From: Verrucomicrobia bacterium UBA1263
GTDB taxonomy: Bacteria > Verrucomicrobiota > Verrucomicrobiia > Limisphaerales > UBA1412
Reading direction: 5' to 3'
Assembly (NCBI GenBank): GCA_002308515.1
Contig: DBVN01000114.1
Coordinates: forward strand, 1 to 8,174
Length of the DNA: 8,174 bases
Numbering within the stretch: position 1 is the first letter of the stretch; each line of letters opens with the position of its first letter. The notes below the pieces were generated by a model, which saw only the letters and a program-made list of their open reading frames with translations, made no database searches and was not told where the DNA came from. Made by a program: the position numbers and the translations under genes. This document shows, piece by piece, positions 6,324-8,174 of this stretch.

Positions 6324-8174
6324 TTACCAGCGTTTGAGAAGTTTCATGGCGGCGTTGATAATGTCGTCCGTGTACATTCCCTGCGCTTTATACAGCTCCT
6401 CAACTTTATAGGCGGAACGCCCGAACTCACCGCGAATGCCGAGCGATCTCATGTCGCAGGCGATCCCGTTCTGGACCAGCGCGTGAGCGATCTGCGCGCC
6501 CATGCCGCAGATCAGCTGATGATCTTCCACGGTGATGATGCGGCCTTGAGCGGCCTTCACCGCTTTGCCGATGGTTTCGACATCCACACGGTTGATGAAA
6601 GGATTGTTGATAACCGTCGCGGCGACACCCTGTGTCTTGAGAGATTCGGCGGCCTTGAGAGCGTAGCCCAGCAGCGGTCCGCAGGCGGCGATCACCACAT
6701 CACTGCCTTGTGTCAGGACCTGCGCTTTGCCCCATGAATAGGTCGCGCCTTCGGTCCAATAGGTGGGATAGCCTTCGCGTCCCACAAAGAACACGACGGA
6801 TTCACCGTCTTTGCCGGCTTTGCGGTCAGATTCGATTTTCTTGATGGCTTGATACATCAGCGATTCGGCTTCGGCGGCGCAGGCCGGAGCCACCACGACC
6901 AGATGTGGGATGGCGGAGAGCGCGGCGAAATAGGCGGTCGCCTGATGGGAAGCCCCGTCGGCGGCATCTTGCAGACCAACGTGCGAGAACATCCCGATGA
7001 CAGGTGCCTGAGAGAGATTGGCCATCGTCAGCGGCAGATTGCCCTTGGTCACACCAAACTGACCGAACGCGTCCACGATCGGGATAAAGCCCAGTTTGGA
7101 GAAACCGGCGGCCACGCTGATCATGTTGGATTCAGCGATGCCGACTTCCACAAAACGATCCGGAAAAGCTTTTTGGAACGCGGCGATCCCGGTGGAGCCC
7201 TGCACGTCACAGCTGACGGAATAGACGGGCGCGCCTTCTTCGGCGGCCTTGACAGCGCCGCGGGCCAGACCGGCCTGGATCTTTTCCTTCTTCACGGCGG
7301 GAGCGGCCGCGGCCGGCTTCATTTTCTTAGAGGCTTCGGCGGTCATCCATTCCTCGTTCAGTCTTTCGGCCCAGGTCAGGAATTCCGCGGGCAGTTTATC
7401 AAAACCGCCATAGATCTCGGTCACGAAGTCCACTATTTTTTCCGCGTTTTTCAGAGGATAGCCGTGTCCGCCGCTGGCGCTTTCCTCGGTGGACTTCACG
7501 CCTTTGCCCTTGACGGTCTTGAACCAGACGCACACGGGACGGGTGGGATCGGCTTTGGCCTGTTCGATGGCGCTTTCCACCGCCTGATAGACGGTTTCCA
7601 TGCAGTTGCCGTCCGCCACCTTGATGACGTTCCAGCCCAGCACGCTCAGCGCTTCAAAGGTTGGGATCATGGAGAAGGAATCCTTGTCGATGCGGCCGGA
7701 GAGCTTGGTGTTATTGTCAGAAAGCAGCATCACAAAGGGATTCATCTTGCCCTTGGCCGCGAAACCGGGGATCGCGCTGAAGGCTTCTTTGGCTTCGCCT
7801 TCCATGCTGGCACCGTCGGACATCAGGCACAGTGTCACCCGGTCATTGCCGGCCACCTTGTCGGCCATGGCCAGACCTTGCGCCTGGGGCAGGGAGGAGC
7901 CCAGCGGACCGTTGCTCAGGAAAACGCCTTCCGGGTTCAGGTGGGATTCACCGTGACCGGTCAGCTTGCTGTTGAAACTACGGAATCCTTTCAGCGTTTC
8001 AAAGGTCATTCCATCGAAACCGTAATTGGCGCGGATGGCATAGATGCCGTTCTCGGCGTGGCCCGCGTCATTCACAAAATTGTAAGCGTCGAACCAGTCG
8101 CGTCCTTTGACAGAAAACATGATGGCATGGGCGGCGGCCGAGATCTCCGCGAAGGCGGAAGGTCCGCCCCAGTG
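6324..8174 (-). CDS. tkt: Transketolase, N-terminus cut by the window edge
   Basis: Transketolase moves two-carbon ketol units between sugar phosphates using thiamine diphosphate (ThDP) in the pentose-phosphate pathway. The frame is open to the window edge, with 616 codons visible; the first, HWGGPSAFAEI, matches the conserved GHPGAP segment, so roughly 25-35 residues are missing. The internal ATG at 8120 is therefore not the real start. In visible numbering, ThDP and metal binding is shown by SDGASMEGE from 119 and SDNN ending at 155; GGHGYPL carries His237, a match to the active-site His261 of the E. coli enzyme. An Ala/Pro/Lys-rich linker (about 283-298) leads to the pyrimidine domain with VGIAESNM (Glu348, cofactor-activating) and DGASHQ (His410, substrate-binding). 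The C-terminal domain has EDHQLICGMG. All three domains are in one chain. The motif begins with Ser instead of the usual Gly (GDG). It is the first visible gene of the operon; any promoter lies outside the window. Its 5' half is the most G+C-rich part seen. Confidence 0.93.
   Translation of the reverse strand, partial: HWGGPSAFAEISAAAHAIMFSVKGRDWFDAYNFVNDAGHAENGIYAIRANYGFDGMTFETLKGFRSFNSKLTGHGESHLNPEGVFLSNGPLGSSLPQAQGLAMADKVAGNDRVTLCLMSDGASMEGEAKEAFSAIPGFAAKGKMNPFVMLLSDNNTKLSGRIDKDSFSMIPTFEALSVLGWNVIKVADGNCMETVYQAVESAIEQAKADPTRPVCVWFKTVKGKGVKSTEESASGGHGYPLKNAEKIVDFVTEIYGGFDKLPAEFLTWAERLNEEWMTAEASKKMKPAAAAPAVKKEKIQAGLARGAVKAAEEGAPVYSVSCDVQGSTGIAAFQKAFPDRFVEVGIAESNMISVAAGFSKLGFIPIVDAFGQFGVTKGNLPLTMANLSQAPVIGMFSHVGLQDAADGASHQATAYFAALSAIPHLVVVAPACAAEAESLMYQAIKKIESDRKAGKDGESVVFFVGREGYPTYWTEGATYSWGKAQVLTQGSDVVIAACGPLLGYALKAAESLKTQGVAATVINNPFINRVDVETIGKAVKAAQGRIITVEDHQLICGMGAQIAHALVQNGIACDMRSLGIRGEFGRSAYKVEELYKAQGMYTDDIINAAMKLLKRW

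Noticed and set aside
6168..6737. A 189-codon plus-strand open frame spanning the transketolase/isomerase junction
   Set aside because: It overlaps two well-supported genes in antisense and its sequence is compositionally a shadow of them.
6324..8120. A complete 598-residue transketolase starting at the ATG at 8120
   Set aside because: The frame continues upstream to the window edge and encodes the conserved HWGGPSAFAEI segment, so this Met is internal.
1..8174. CRISPR array, tRNA, transposon ends or long direct repeats
   Set aside because: Reading both strands I saw no regularly spaced repeats, cloverleaf-like segment, transposase motif or long repeat; non-coding DNA totals under 200 bases.

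Overview
The window holds six protein-coding genes in two convergent groups that meet at a probable bidirectional terminator near 1702-1740. I see no tRNA, rRNA, CRISPR array, insertion sequence or phage gene.

Left, plus strand (1-1681): an AT-rich 73-base leader carrying short palindromic CACAAA/TTTGTG elements, then a Fic-domain protein with an N-terminal self-inhibition motif and a C-terminal winged helix. Fifteen bases later comes a small FMN-binding split-barrel protein of the pyridoxamine 5'-phosphate oxidase/nitroimidazole-resistance (Nim) type. The spacing suggests one transcript.

Right, minus strand (8174 down to 1755, transcribed right to left): a transketolase whose first codons lie outside the window, a divergent uronate isomerase (UxaC-like), a beta-CASP metallo-beta-lactamase-fold RNA-processing-type hydrolase, and a secreted or lipid-anchored alpha-L-rhamnosidase-like protein (GH78 type). 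The gaps are 4, 16 and 16 bases, with no internal terminator seen, so this looks like one operon. Three products fit carbohydrate handling: release of a deoxysugar outside the cytoplasm, uronate isomerisation, and pentose-phosphate interconversion. The nuclease-like gene between them is the odd member.

Organism: bacterial. None of the five visible start codons has a recognisable Shine-Dalgarno sequence, and their upstream stretches are mostly AT-rich, as in Bacteroidota and some other lineages. The short UxaC-like protein resembles forms I associate with Planctomycetota, Verrucomicrobiota and Lentisphaerota, and the GH78 variant is common in Bacteroidota and the PVC group. My best guess is an uncultured PVC-group bacterium (Lentisphaerota, Kiritimatiellota or Verrucomicrobiota), with Bacteroidota as the alternative; confidence is low.

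The left pair is clearly more AT-rich than the right block (hand-counted 60-base samples: 30-48% G+C on the left, 58-72% on the right), so the Fic-Nim pair may have been acquired. I did not find convincing evidence of a new biological system. The best leads are the possible autoregulation of the Fic gene, the mixed composition of the minus-strand operon, and the divergent active sites of the rhamnosidase-like and uronate-isomerase-like proteins.
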